Origin: Brachypodium distachyon | Lineage: Eukaryota; Streptophyta; Magnoliopsida; Poales; Poaceae | DNA length: 64,000 bases | Assembly: GCF_000005505.3 (NCBI RefSeq) | Contig: NC_016135.3 | Span: 24,646,613 to 24,710,612, forward strand | Direction: 5' to 3' | Shown here: positions 1-13,300 of the stretch, piece by piece | Layout: the number at the start of each line of letters is the position of its first letter | Numbering within the stretch: the first letter of the stretch is position 1 | Made by a program: the position numbers and the translations under genes | Notes under the pieces: model-generated | What the model saw: only the letters and a program-made list of their open reading frames with translations | Told to the model about the DNA's origin: nothing | The model's database searches: none

Positions 1-1038
1 CTGGCTATTTCCTTTCTGTGGTAACTTCCGCGAAAAATATGTAGTCGTACATTTTTTACAGCTTTTTACGTTCTTGCGATCGGTCAGTAGCACCATACAA
101 CCATTTTTTTCTGTCAGTAAAATAGTTTGACCCGGGGCCTTGCTTTTAGAGGTGAGTTCCTTTCATTCCTGCCATGTTTTTCCTGATTCCTCATCTCAGT
201 TTTGTCAACCTCGTTTACTTCACTGGTGGTTTTGCTTTGCATCCCCTTTGATGCAGAGCACTTCTCCTGCGTAGATCGCGATATGGTCCACTTGCCAGGC
301 ACGGACACCGCACCTGTCACCAGTGTGACATCTGACTTCTGCATTGGCCACTTTCGCTTTAGATGAGTTGACAACGCAGCTGTTCAGCAAGCATGTAGGT
401 TTGACAAGTTCATGCCGGACAATTTCGCCGGCGACGCGGGCTGGCAAGAGAAATCTCTCGCATTTTCTGTTGGGGATTTTCCTGGGCTTTTGATCCGTTC
501 TTCACTCGTTGTGAACGGAATGCCCGTCGCCATCTGCTAGTGCAAGACAATGAGTTACTTGACCGTATCCTTGTAACGGCGCGTGATGTGCAGTGAATCC
601 TCTTTTGTGCCGACATCGGCATGGCGTGCTGTGAACGTCAGGCGTGTCCTCAGAGGTGCAACTGGCCAACTCGTCCCTGGATGAAGCTGGAGATATCATT
701 TTGGAGATGGAATTGATCGAGTGATGTTCGTCCAAATTATTCAGATGATAACTCGAAATAATGAAGGACGAACTCATTCAGGCAATCAGGCAAGCCCCAT
801 GTGTCACGCACTTAAAACGAAGTAGCAGCATTGCTGGACAGTGGTAGTTCAGAAATGTAAGTCATGCAAAAGATTATCTTGATCAATCTTCATTTCCAAA
901 TATTTACATCGTACAAGGAAGCAAGCAACAGGTTGCTGTCCAACCTCTCCTTGTAAAGAAAACAAAGAAATTCCTCCAAAAATTGCATTCATCTATCACA
1001 CTGCAATGTACAAATCGAGCAACACTAATTCCAACTTT
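1..1038. other. Gene-free flank, 3' side of the CRPK1-like kinase
   Basis: No coding exon can be supported here. Several short minus-strand reading frames overlap in different phases, but none shows a recognisable domain or splice-linked continuation. The part next to 1038 should hold the 3' UTR of the minus-strand kinase gene, but I could not place its poly(A) site with confidence. Confidence 0.5.
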
Positions 1039-2654
<1,616 letters not shown>

Positions 2655-3860
2655 CTTAGCAACAAACTTGAAGGAATTTCTGCAAAAAATATATGTAGCA
2701 GGCTGTCAGAAAAGGATTCTATATTAACCTGGTGAGTGCTGGCTCAAACTCCAATTATTGTGTGACCAACAAATCATAACTTTAAAACCATCAGTTGCAG
2801 TATACTGTACTAGCACACAAGATAAGAGAAAATGCTAGCACTATCAAACAACCTTTGTGTTTCTCTCATTATTGGAATTGGAATCCAAATTTTATAAGAG
2901 CAAACTGAACTGCCCTTTTGTTTATTATCCTAAGTAACTAGGCTATGGAGATAGTATCAAATTGTGTAACCACCGAGGGCTTCAGCCCAAACCAACCCTC
3001 CCATTTGTTCATCGTTTTCAAGGAATGAAACAAAGTCACATGTAAACGCAGACTTATCTTTGTGAAAGGAACAGGCACCTAACAGAACCACCGGACCAGC
3101 TATCCCCGTTGAAGGCTCTAAAAAAAAGGCTATCCTTGAAGACTGGAAATTTGGTGATAAGCCATCCCAGTCGAACTAAAGTAAGATATGGGCACGGGGC
3201 AAACGGTAATGAATTGTCTTATGCTCGGACAACGTCAATTGCATCAGAAAATCCTGATGGATATTTTTTTTAATCATAACATGGAGAAGCAACCAAATTA
3301 GCATTTAATTTCCTTGGGAGCAGGCACAAGCGCACAACCTACTGCTCGTTCTAATTCTTCCGGACGAAATTGGATTTGGAGCTCAGAGGAACTGATATAG
3401 GAGACGCAAAAAATTGAGATGAAACATCCTGAAGGCGACTAGAAGTTCCCACTTCTGTTCCCTTAATTCGGGAAAACCACAACCCATTGAAATCCAAATC
3501 CAAACATGTCATGAACCCTGGAGAATAAAGCTACAGAAGAGCGTGGAAGAATTCCTCAAACGAAAACCACCCCAAACCACAAGCAACCCTTGATCCAGAC
3601 CAAAACAAATTTAAAAAAAAAAACTAGCGAGAGCTCACCTGCAGATGGAGAGCTTAGCTCGCGGCCTGTGGCGAAGGCGACGAAGCAATCAGACGACCAG
3701 TGGGTGAAGAGGATCAGTCGGTGTTGGGAGTCAGAGGCGGCGGTGGCGGGCGCAAATAAGAGAGGATGGGAGGGCGAGAGGGGGGAGTAGGCGGAGCAAG
3801 CGAGGAGGGAAGGAGAAGAAGAAGGTGGCTCGAAGGAGCTGAAGAGCACCACGCGAGTCT
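2655..3860 (-). other. Spliced 5' leader of the CRPK1-like kinase
   Basis: On the minus strand a GTGAGC donor lies after 3639 and a TTTTTTGCAG acceptor ends at 2680, giving a leader intron of about 960 nt (3638-2680). The upstream non-coding exon is about 3639-3860, and a 25-nt leader remains before the ATG at 2654. The intron is AT-rich and holds no coding sequence. The transcription start is a guess. Confidence 0.6.
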
Positions 3861-4468
3861 TTGACTTTTCTTCCTCCTCCTGCGCTCTGCTATCCTGCCC
3901 GGATTTTATTTATGTTGCTCGTTGTCAGGTGGCGAGGTCGTCGAAAAGAAAAGAAAGAAGCTCTTTTGGAGGGGAGCGGGCAGCGGCGTGGGGTCGACGT
4001 TTTTTGCCCCGCGTGCGCGCGCGCGCTTTGGTTGGGGTTTGGCTGGGCAGCAACGCGGAAGAGTCCAAGGACCGGCTCCAGCCTGCGTTCCGGTTCCCGG
4101 TCGCCGGCCGGGTCAGCAGCAACAGTAGATCCACGTATACGCCCCCTCCGCCGAGGTCCGAGGTGGCGCCTATCCGTAGAACAATCAACAACGGATGGAT
4201 CGTTTCGAGCTGCTCCTGGGTTGCTCCCTCCTACTACGGTTGCCGATGCTTGAAAACACACGGCAGACATGCGTATACATATCGCCCACGCCAGCCACGT
4301 ATGCTCAGGCTAAAATAGAGCTACACTACATGCATAGGAATAGGAGGCGCTACCCTGAACCGCCCGATCCGCTGTTGGACGGCCGATACTAGCTCGGTGC
4401 TCGGACCGACGTGCACGGGCCGCAAACACGACATCCGACACGCGCGCGTTCGAAGCTTGGTGCCCCTC

Positions 4469-4585
4469 CTTGCCCCCTATGTTGTCTCGTTTCTTCATAT
4501 TTAGATGTAGAAATATGGAGATGACTGGATCAGGAGAGAGACTCAGATCGTCTTGCCCCCTGGGTTGTCTCGTTTGTTCATATTT
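4469..4585. repeat. Diverged direct repeat, 34-bp units, period 83
   Basis: A 34-bp stretch beginning CTTGCCCCCTATGTTGTCTC at 4469 recurs with few changes at 4552. It is a local tandem duplication upstream of the CRPK1-like gene. No function is implied. Confidence 0.8.
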
Positions 4586-6448
4586 TTATATTTTTTTTAT
4601 TATTATAAACTTGTTCAAATGCCCTGATCTAAAACCTTGTTCTGAAATAGACGACGTATCATGCATTTCAAAGTTAGAGTTTGATCGAGAATCGGAACAC
4701 TAGATGTTGGTCATATGACACAAGTAACGTGGAACCGTGGATTCACATTTGAAATCATTTTTCGCTATGTGTTTTTATTCTTTTTTCAGGCCCTGTCTAA
4801 ATCTTGATACGCAAAAACTCTATTTGGTCTCTGTTCAGTTGTTTATTGTCAGTCATATGTTGGTCAGATTATTCTTAAGCATCTCATTCACTGGCAATAA
4901 AACATAGTTTGATGCGGCAGTTTAAAGCGTTTTAGGCTAGTTTTCGGTACACTACTATTTCTGATCACCTGGTCGCCTTGTTTTAACTACAGATTTCTTT
5001 GTCAATATAAACAGCGCTGGTTACGGTTGTTTCCTAAAAAAACACTCTTGTCAAAAAAACATCAGTACAGTTTTAATTAGATTTTTTTTATCAAACTAGA
5101 AAAGTCAAAATTGACGCTTGAACGATTAATCACCTTATGTAAAAAAAAACGCATCGACTAGCTACGTACGGGACACCGTGTCAGCCATTATGGTAACATC
5201 AGCGACATTTTTCCTTTCAGGGACAAGCTGTTAATATGACTTTGACGCTATATGGCTGTGAGCGGTCGGCCATTTTGCGTGTTCATACTCGAACGCGACC
5301 CCAATAATCCAAACCATTTGTTGACGTTCAAGGGAACACATGGGCCGCCGGGTCGTTTTACGCTTTGCACCTTGACCTGACCCGCGTGCGTACGTAGTCT
5401 CGCTGCACGCCAGTTGGCACACCATGGTCGTTGCACGTACGTACAACCGTACATCAAGAGGCAGTGATCTGTATATATATATACTCCATATGTGCATGTA
5501 AGCCATGCGATTTCTTGTCAGGAGGATTAATATATAAATCCATGTGTTTTCATTTTCCATGGCCGTACGTGACAAGGCTAGTTTCGATGCACCGTACGGC
5601 TTTTAGACCCAACGATGCATGCAAACCATGCACGAATTAATGTGTGTATACCGCCTGGTGTGCCCTGTCATGTCACGGTCGCTGATATGCTATTCCTCGC
5701 CACATGCGGGTTCCGTACAGAAATCGGTACGGAGCACGGTGTAAACATGGATGCATGCGTGTGTTTTGTGTACACACACCGTCAATTCATCAGGTCATGT
5801 TATGTTCGAGGTCAAAGGTGGCCTGCGGACAAACTAAGCACGCTATATCAATTACGTGGACTATATAACCTTGTACAGCCTCGGCCCCAAACCCCCATAT
5901 GCTCCACGCGCGTCAAAACGGATAAAAAATATATCAAAATTATCAGGATTCGCGTGTGAGAGCGGCCATTTATTAGATGAGTGATTATCTGTCCGCTGGG
6001 AAAATGTCAAGCCTTGGAGTAGTTAATTAAGTACAGGAGTTAGCAATTAAGTTGGATGACGTGTCGCGTTGGACCCGCGCGCATGCATGCATCCATGCAG
6101 GGAGAAGTCGCCGGTCGCTGCTTCCCATCTTCTTTTTGCCTCTTTCGCGCGCACGCGCGCGCGTTCCCACGGTCGCGGGCTGAGGATCAGGATTCAGGAG
6201 GGGACAAGGAGCCGAGCCGTCGATGGCGACGGGACTGCCTAGCCTGTCCGCGTCTGACGCACGCTCAAAGCATATGGGATGTAGAACAAAAAACACTATG
6301 GAGAACCTGTAGATGACGCCACAGATGAACAAGAAGATTATTTACTGGTACTCAATTCAGCTGTGATACTCATGTTGTACTCCGTACATGCATAATACTC
6401 CTCCAGGGACAATTATTCCGGAATTAAGGTCTGCGAGGGTTCTTTCTT

Positions 6449-6551
6449 AAGGATAGCTTTTTTTTAGAGTCAAGGATAGCTTTTATCTTTTTTTATTGTA
6501 TTTTTAATTGCTAACCACGTTTGCCACGTGGTGTCAAGGATAGCTTTTATC
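6449..6551. repeat. Two successive poly-T micro-insertions sharing one target
   Basis: The word AAGGATAGCTTTT occurs at 6449-6461 and 6472-6484 around a 10-bp insert (TTTTAGAGTC). The longer word TCAAGGATAGCTTTTATC occurs at 6470-6487 and 6534-6551 around a 46-bp insert that starts with seven T. Both look like target-site duplications of minus-orientation retroposed tails; the order of events is inferred. Confidence 0.65.
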
Positions 6552-7359
6552 AATTCTCTGCATTCATCTTTTCTCTTTTTTTTCCGGAGTAAGAAACGGG
6601 CCTTAACAGGCCTGAAGAGTAGATTTCGCTTTAACCTTTAGTAATCTTGAACCAAGCTGATCAGCCCCGATCGAATACCAGGATCATGCGACTCGAACGT
6701 ACGCCACGGGTCAAATCTGTAGACATATGCTTGTTGATGTGTTCAAGCTGTTCGTTGGGCGAAACCACCTCCTGGCTGCCTTAAGATTAATACTCGTGGC
6801 TTGTTTGTTGTTGCGAATGGTGAGTCTAGTATTGGTTTCCGGATTCAGGATCGTACATGCATTGATGGTATCTTTGTTCTATACTACGTACTGTGCAGAT
6901 AGATGCTGAAGAATTTGAAGTCTGCCTTTGCCCGGCCGGAGCGTCCGCGATTGGGGCAGGAAAATTTATATCGATGCTGTTGTGGTTACTGCTTTCGACG
7001 CTATGAGATTGGACAGATTAAGACACTGTGGGTGAGATTACGTAGGTATGCAAAATTTCTTGTTCGTATTGATGTAAGTCAAGTCTTTTCTTTCTCCAAC
7101 AGTGTACATGCACCTTTTCTTTCTCCCACCTAAAATTTTCTTACACGAGTCATTTGGATCAAAGTTTCGGGGTAGTCAAAATCATATGAACTGCATTCTT
7201 TTGACCGCTGTTTCCATAAATGATCTAATATACCACGAGCTCAATAACATGTTTTTTTTCCTCCAAAAGAACTCCAATATATTTTCTCTCCGGTAAAATT
7301 CCTATAATCATTTTACGTGAACCATCCAAAGGTATTACCGCCTATAATATTGTGCTCTA

Positions 7360-7604
7360 AGGGCGTTTTTTGATTCAAATGATTGAAAGTACACATGAAT
7401 AGAAACACACACACACGATTGCAGCGTCATGACCACTTGAATCCTACACAGTTGTGTTGAATCCTAGAGAGTTGCATTGCACATAAGTTTATTTGATTGG
7501 ACAAAATAGAGGTTTTAGTGGATGGAAAATTTCCTATGAAATGTAGTACAAAGAAAATCTTAAGAAAATACTCTTCGTGATTTAGTCCTACGAATCAAAC
7601 GACT
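7360..7604. mobile_element. Tourist-like MITE
   Basis: About 245 bp with imperfect inverted ends: GGGCGTTTTTTGATTCAAA on the left and, reverse-complemented, GAGTCGTTTGATTCG on the right. The interior is rich in ATCCTA and TAGTCCTA words, as in grass Tourist (PIF/Harbinger) MITEs. The class assignment is from memory of those elements, and exact ends and the TTA/TAA duplication are uncertain. Confidence 0.6.
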
Positions 7605-7655
7605 CGTATAGGAAAAACAATCCTAAGGATTTTAGTCCTATAAAATTTCTTTATA

Positions 7656-7992
7656 CTCCCTCCGTTTTTTATATAAGGCGTGTATTTTTTTCTGCGTTTT
7701 TTCACAATAAGATGCGCCGGCCCGCCTGCCCGCCCTCGCGATTTGCCGGCCCGGCCGCTGCCCGCTGGTCCACGCGACTTGCTCTGCAACCCGCGGAGAA
7801 AACGCAGGTAGCTGCATGCAGCGAACTTTGGTTGCATGCATGCACATCAGGCGAAGGAGTTAGGCTCCGTACGTGGGATTGAGTATAGCCCTCGGTTAAG
7901 CATTACGGCAGTTGCATGCGCCTGATACCAGCTGCCTCCACGCTAATATTCGTGCCGAATAATACACGTCTTGTATAAAAAAACGGAGGGAG
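7656..7992. mobile_element. Stowaway-type element with GC-rich interior
   Basis: Ends CTCCCTCCGTTTTTTATA and its near-perfect inverted copy lie at 7656 and 7992, flanked by TA on both sides. The two arms match for roughly 35-40 bp. At 337 bp it is much longer than the other Stowaways here, and about 7700-7960 is not arm sequence but GC-rich (GCCGGCCCG-type words) unlike its AT-rich neighbourhood. Confidence 0.85.
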
Positions 7993-8437
7993 TAACTCCT
8001 TTGTGTCAAAGAGGTCCTCAAATTCCATACCGAATTGATAGTTCAAAATAATTCAACCTGCGTTCTTCCTATCCCTCCCATTTCTAAATGTAGTGTGTTC
8101 TGAGCTTTAAAAAACACATAATAATAAAGTAATTTTTGGTCAAAGTGTTGTGTTCACGAAACCAAACATGCCAATCTTTATGAAAATGGGGGAGCAATTC
8201 TTAAGATACAGACATACCCTAACATAGTGCAACTATACGCATTTTAAGAAATATTTTAGGCATAACCGTTTAGTACCTACATAAAAGTAAAGGTATGCAA
8301 CCAAAACTGGTTTAAAATGTCACCAATTTAAAACAAATTTATGTTAAACTGTATTTTTAGCAAAACTTTACTGTTATCCAGCACATGTGCTGTACGGGGT
8401 GCAGATTTCACTACGAGGTCAATCCGTTAACCCGTTA

Positions 8438-10384
8438 GCTTCCGGGACCCCCCCTATTCGGATCACACCCGCGAAGCAACCCTCCTCCGGTCTCTGCCCT
8501 CCCTCTCTCTTCGTTTCTCTGCCTTCGCCCCCGCACTGTGCCTAGGGCTCCTGGGAGGCGACCGGACCGCGGCCTCCGACCGCTCGCCGCCGCCGGAGAC
8601 AGCCTCTTCCGGCCGAGCGGGCGGTCTCCCAACGGATGGACACCGACCAGTCCTCCGAAAATCCAATTGCCCACGAAATTCCCCAAATCCAGTGAAACCC
8701 TAGCTCTCTTCTCTCTCCCTATCTCCCGCGAAGTAGACAAAGAGGCGTGTCCGTGGCAACGCCCGTCGCGGAATCATCGTCTGCACAGTCCTTGGGCGAG
8801 TCCACGCGGGGGTGCCGCGGGTCAGGAGCGTGGCCGTGTGGCAGCAGGCCTGCCCGCGGGCGTGCGCCACAGGGGCGGATTGGGCGGCGGTGCCGTGCAG
8901 CTGTGCTAGCCACAGCAGCAGTGCTGTAAGGGCCAAGGGCAGGTAATCACCGAACACTGCTCACTTGATCAGTCACTCGCTGCCACTTGTCCAGTGTTCA
9001 ATCACTGATCTCTTATTAATTGTTTCATCATCCATGGGTCATTTGGTTGCCTAACAGATCGTAGTATCTTTCTTCTGTCACTGTAAACTCAAGTGACCGA
9101 TGAGTATGGTATAGGAGGTTGATATCCCACCTGTCCCCCTCTGGTGCCAATTGTGTCTGTAATTGTGCCTTTTTTTTTGCCTTGTAGTTTAGACATTCCA
9201 GATTTCTTAGCCAGACTGCTAAATTTGTGCTCGTTGATGTGTTTGAACCATGCGGAAGCTGTTGTAATCCCGGTCGTGGCAAACATGGGAACTATCTCAG
9301 AGCTCCGATTTGCCAAGATTCGCGACAAGTTTCACCGGTTTAATGCTAGTGTTGTCAGCTTATCTCTATGGTAAATCCATAAATGAGCCTTGTGAGATAA
9401 TTTTTTTTTTGGGAGGGGGGGGGGGCTTTGGTGTACGTAACCGGTCTTCCTAATTTAAATGATAAACTACATAGCCGAGGGATTTGGGAATCTTAGCCAA
9501 TAGTCGGGAGCTGATATACTTGGTATGGTCAGGGCCATGTACTTCCTGACACAAAATTATCTGTTGAAGTATAAGTGGATCGCCCACCTTCCTCCGTCAA
9601 TTCGGAATTTTGGGTGAACTGGTTGGTGCATGCAACTCTGTCTGGCATCAGAGCCAAGAGGTATTGTGTACAAGGTTTGGCTTTAAATTGCAGCCCACTT
9701 TATGACCACGTTTAGGCCTTATGGAGCCACGCGTGAGGTGGAGTGCAAAGGCATCTACGTTGTTGAGCAGCAAGGACTGTCCTGCGGTCGAATTGTATGT
9801 CTATTTATTTTGGGTTCTCGCAGGTAGCGAATCTGGTAGTGAATGGAGAGTGAATTTGAACCATGATCTAGATCGATCGGTTGGGTTTAAGTTTGAACAT
9901 GTTCCGAGTGAATACAGTAACTATGGTATAGCTGTTCTGCCTTTACAATGCCGTATCATTGTGAATGTATCGACGGTTGTGAAGATGTAACGGACCTTTT
10001 GTGGAGCGGCGTACTGTGTATAAAAAACCTGTTGCACTGCAATTCTGTTACTATTGTTCACATATATGCGTTCAGTATTTTTTAAAATTCATCCTAAAAA
10101 CTATTCGCTTTTCAACGTCTCATGGTCAGCAGCTTGCTTCCTGCAAGTGTCTTTATGTGTGTGCTTGTATAATGGAATATGAACCTCCATTACTTTTGGG
10201 GAAATATAATGGTCTGCACCTTAATGTCCATTGGACGGTGGACTCCTCTACTCGTGTTTTGCATCTCCTCTTTAGTTGTTAGTTTCTTAAGCTCCTGTCT
10301 GAGATCCAGAACTCAATACCTCTTCACCTAGACTATTCTTGTATTCATGCTTTATTGTTTTTAACTGCAGGTGGTGTTGTAGAC
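8438..10384 (+). other. Spliced 5' leader of the BRWD-like gene
   Basis: A GC- and CT-rich non-coding exon (roughly 8438-8941) ends at a GTAATC donor near 8942. A long leader intron runs to the acceptor TTTTTAACTGCAG ending at 10370, followed by 14 nt before the ATG at 10385. No other gene is supported inside the intron; the short open frames at 9721-10282 show no domain. Confidence 0.6.
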
Positions 10385-13300
10385 ATGGATTTTAGAAAGC
10401 ACCAACCTTCTGGCAATCCAACCTCTATTAGTACGGTGCCCCTGGATTTTCCAAGCCAGGCATCCGAGAAGATTAATTCTGTGAATCAAGTGATGTCAGC
10501 AGTTGTTCCATATGAAGCTCCTGTTGATATTGATATGAGGGAACTTTACTTTCTCATTATGCATTTTTTATCACATGGTCCATTCAAGCGGACAGTTGGA
10601 GAACTGTGCAATGAACTCCTGGAACATCAGCTGCTACCTAGAAGATATCATGCTTGGTATTCGCGTGGTGGTTTTCATAGTGGTGAAGAAAATGATGATG
10701 GTGTATCACTTCCTTTGGGTTACCTAAATTTAGTTGAGAGGTACAAATACGTTGCTCTATTTTTCAGTCAGTTTGCATCTATTATGATTCACTATCAATC
10801 AGAATCATTTTCGTTGCTAAAAAGTCATGAACTCTCTCTGGTACATTCTGCAATAAGTGAAGAACTGGAGATGCTTCCAAGTTGTTTTAGTTGTTTAGAA
10901 TAGAATTGTAAAACAACTGAATACATATCCAGTATATACTGGAGATGTATCCTTTGTTTTCTCTTGTGGAGCCCATATTTTCTCCAGCTTTTCTAATTTG
11001 TTAACGTTGTTCCTCAGCCAGTAAATTTGTGTGCCTAATCTAGAACTGATAAAACCTTATGATTCTGAAATCTTGTTATTTTATAAAGGCCAATCATATA
11101 ATAATCACCATAATGGGCAGACAGACAAATTTAAAATGTTATCTTACCTTTGCAGAACATTTAAGTTATATCTACCTTTTTTTTAATTATCACATGCAAT
11201 TGAGGTTTTCCTTGTTTTATGCTATTTCTATTGTAGATATCCCCACATTTGTAAAGACCACTTGGTAAAGCTTTTGAAGCAACTGATGGTTAGTTCCTGC
11301 CGCCCAGACAGCTTGATTGGAGGCGTGTCTCCAAATGCTGCTGATGTTCCAACCCTTCTTGGCTCCAATTCCTTTTCCCTTCTTGCATGTATGTATATTA
11401 TGTACTTCTAGGCATTTTCTCCCATTTCTGAGCTATTTATAACATCATACATACCAACTTAGTGTTTTGGTTTTTGAAGTTTGGATAGTTCGTTTTATGT
11501 CAAGTGAAACTCTGTGTTATTACTTTACTGTGCTGATGCAATTTTGGGTCCTTCAGCTGATAGGAGCGGTCAAGATAAGGGAACTCCTAGTCTGCCAAGG
11601 TATCTCCGTTGGCCTCACATACAGGCTGATCAAGTTCATGGTTTAAGCTTGAGAGAGATCGGTGGTTTCACTAAGAATCATCGAGCTCCGTCTGTACGTG
11701 CATCTTGCTATGCCATTGCGAAGCCATCTACCCTTGTTGAAAAGATGCAGATTATAAAGAGATTGAGGGGACATCAAAATGCTGTGTATTGTGGTCAGTT
11801 GAACTTTCTCGTTTTCTTAATTTAATCATGTTCAAGGAAACTATTTTGATATTGGCAAAATTGCTTCCTCGACAATCAACTTGGAGTACTTTTGCTGAAA
11901 ACAGCCCTTATTTGCCTCAAGGATACTACACAATTGTAATCATGTGCAGAACACATTCCGGCCTGTTTCAGATTTTAGGAGAGAAAAGTGGGTTTAACAG
12001 CCAAATTTTATCCTCAGAATGTAGCTGGGCCTACCTGTCAGTGCCATCTTGCATGCCACACACAGTGTACATGGATGCTGCATTGTGTCTGGTAGAGGGC
12101 ACTCACAGGTGGGCAAAAATGCTAGTTGACCCCTCTTCACTCTTAAAACAGTTGTGTCTGGTAGAGGGGACTCACAGGTTGGCAAAAATGACTGTTTACC
12201 CCTCTTCACTGAAGAAAAAAGTTCTAAATAGTGTGAGGTATTTCATCAAAATACCTCAATCTTGTAGCGTCCCTGAGGCAAACTGTGACTATATGGTGTG
12301 TTTAGCAACTGCCATCCAAGTAAAGTGTGAGCCAATTTTGCCTCAAATATTTGGAGTTCTGTTCATATTTCAGTCCATGCTCTTAATTCCACCGATATGT
12401 CAGTTAATGCTCTGTCCTAACTTCAAACTGAATGTCCAAGCCTATTTAATCTTTTGGGAAGTTCCTACAGTGGGATTTATGTGCAACAAAGCAACCACTT
12501 ATTCTGTTTCTAAAGATTGTATTCTTCTCCAACAAATGCAGCTGCCTTGTTGTCCTTGGTTTGTTTTGATCCAAATAATTATAGTTAGCCATCTATACAT
12601 TTTCCGTTTTATCTGCTGTAATGATTTTCACACTGTTCCGGTTTCTGCAGCTACTTTTGATCGCACGGGGCGTTATGTTATTACTGGTTCTGATGATCGC
12701 CTTGTTAAGATTTGGGCGATGGAAACTGCATTTTGTCTGGCTAGCTGCCGAGGCCATGAAGTAAGTTTTGCTTATTGCAATGCAACATATAAATATTCAT
12801 AACCTTCTATGAAATTATCTTTCATTTTCCAAATAAAGGGTGATATTACTGACCTTGCGGTGAGTTCCAATAATGCGGTGGTAGCATCTTCTTCCAATGA
12901 TTTCATTATCAGAGTGGTAAGGTTGCTAGTTTCTGTACTTCCTAAAAAGTCATGACTGCTCTTTCTTCCTTTTACGTTTAATAAATGTGGGTATTAATGC
13001 AGTGGCGTATACCTGATGGCATGCCGGTTGCAGTGTTGAAGGGGCATACAGGGGTTGTAACTGCTATTGCATTTAGTCCAAGGGCAGGTGCTGCTTTCCA
13101 GCTATTGTCGTGAGTATTTCTTTTTTTTTTGTTTGCAATTTAGGAAAAAAAACTAATCTTGGAAAAATTATTGGATGTTTTTGTCCATTTTCGTTCTACC
13201 TACATTCTTTAGTTTTTATATTCTGAGAGCAACTATTGTTTCTTAACAATGCAAGTTATATCACTGCTTCAACCATATCCTGGAATAAAAGAATCTGTGC

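Larger units (their letters stand above)
3861..8437. other. Intergenic: divergent upstream regions of genes 1 and 2, with MITE cluster
   Basis: No gene is supported. The part near 3950-4130 is GC-rich and open in several frames on both strands, consistent with a promoter or CpG-rich leader rather than coding sequence. The rest is AT-rich, with the direct repeat at 4469, nested poly-T insertions at 6449, and adjacent Tourist-like and Stowaway elements at 7360-7992. The 76-aa and 60-aa plus-strand frames near 6727-7133 have no recognisable domain. Confidence 0.6.

Noticed and set aside
114..777. Chain of minus-strand frames at the left edge
   Set aside because: Frames are out of phase with one another, no splice sites joining them were convincing, and the products match nothing I know.
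3101..3145. CTATCC...TTGAAG repeats around GCTCT plus poly-A in the kinase leader intron
   Set aside because: Similar layout to the tail-only scars, but the repeats differ by an indel and are short; not counted.
3890..4318. Overlapping 120-130-codon frames on both strands
   Set aside because: GC-rich leader or promoter sequence is open in nearly every frame. No domain and no splice-linked continuation.
8073..8200. Possible further Stowaway (CCCTCCCATTTCTAAATG)
   Set aside because: The right end is only vaguely matched by a run of G near 8188 and no TA-flanked terminus was found.
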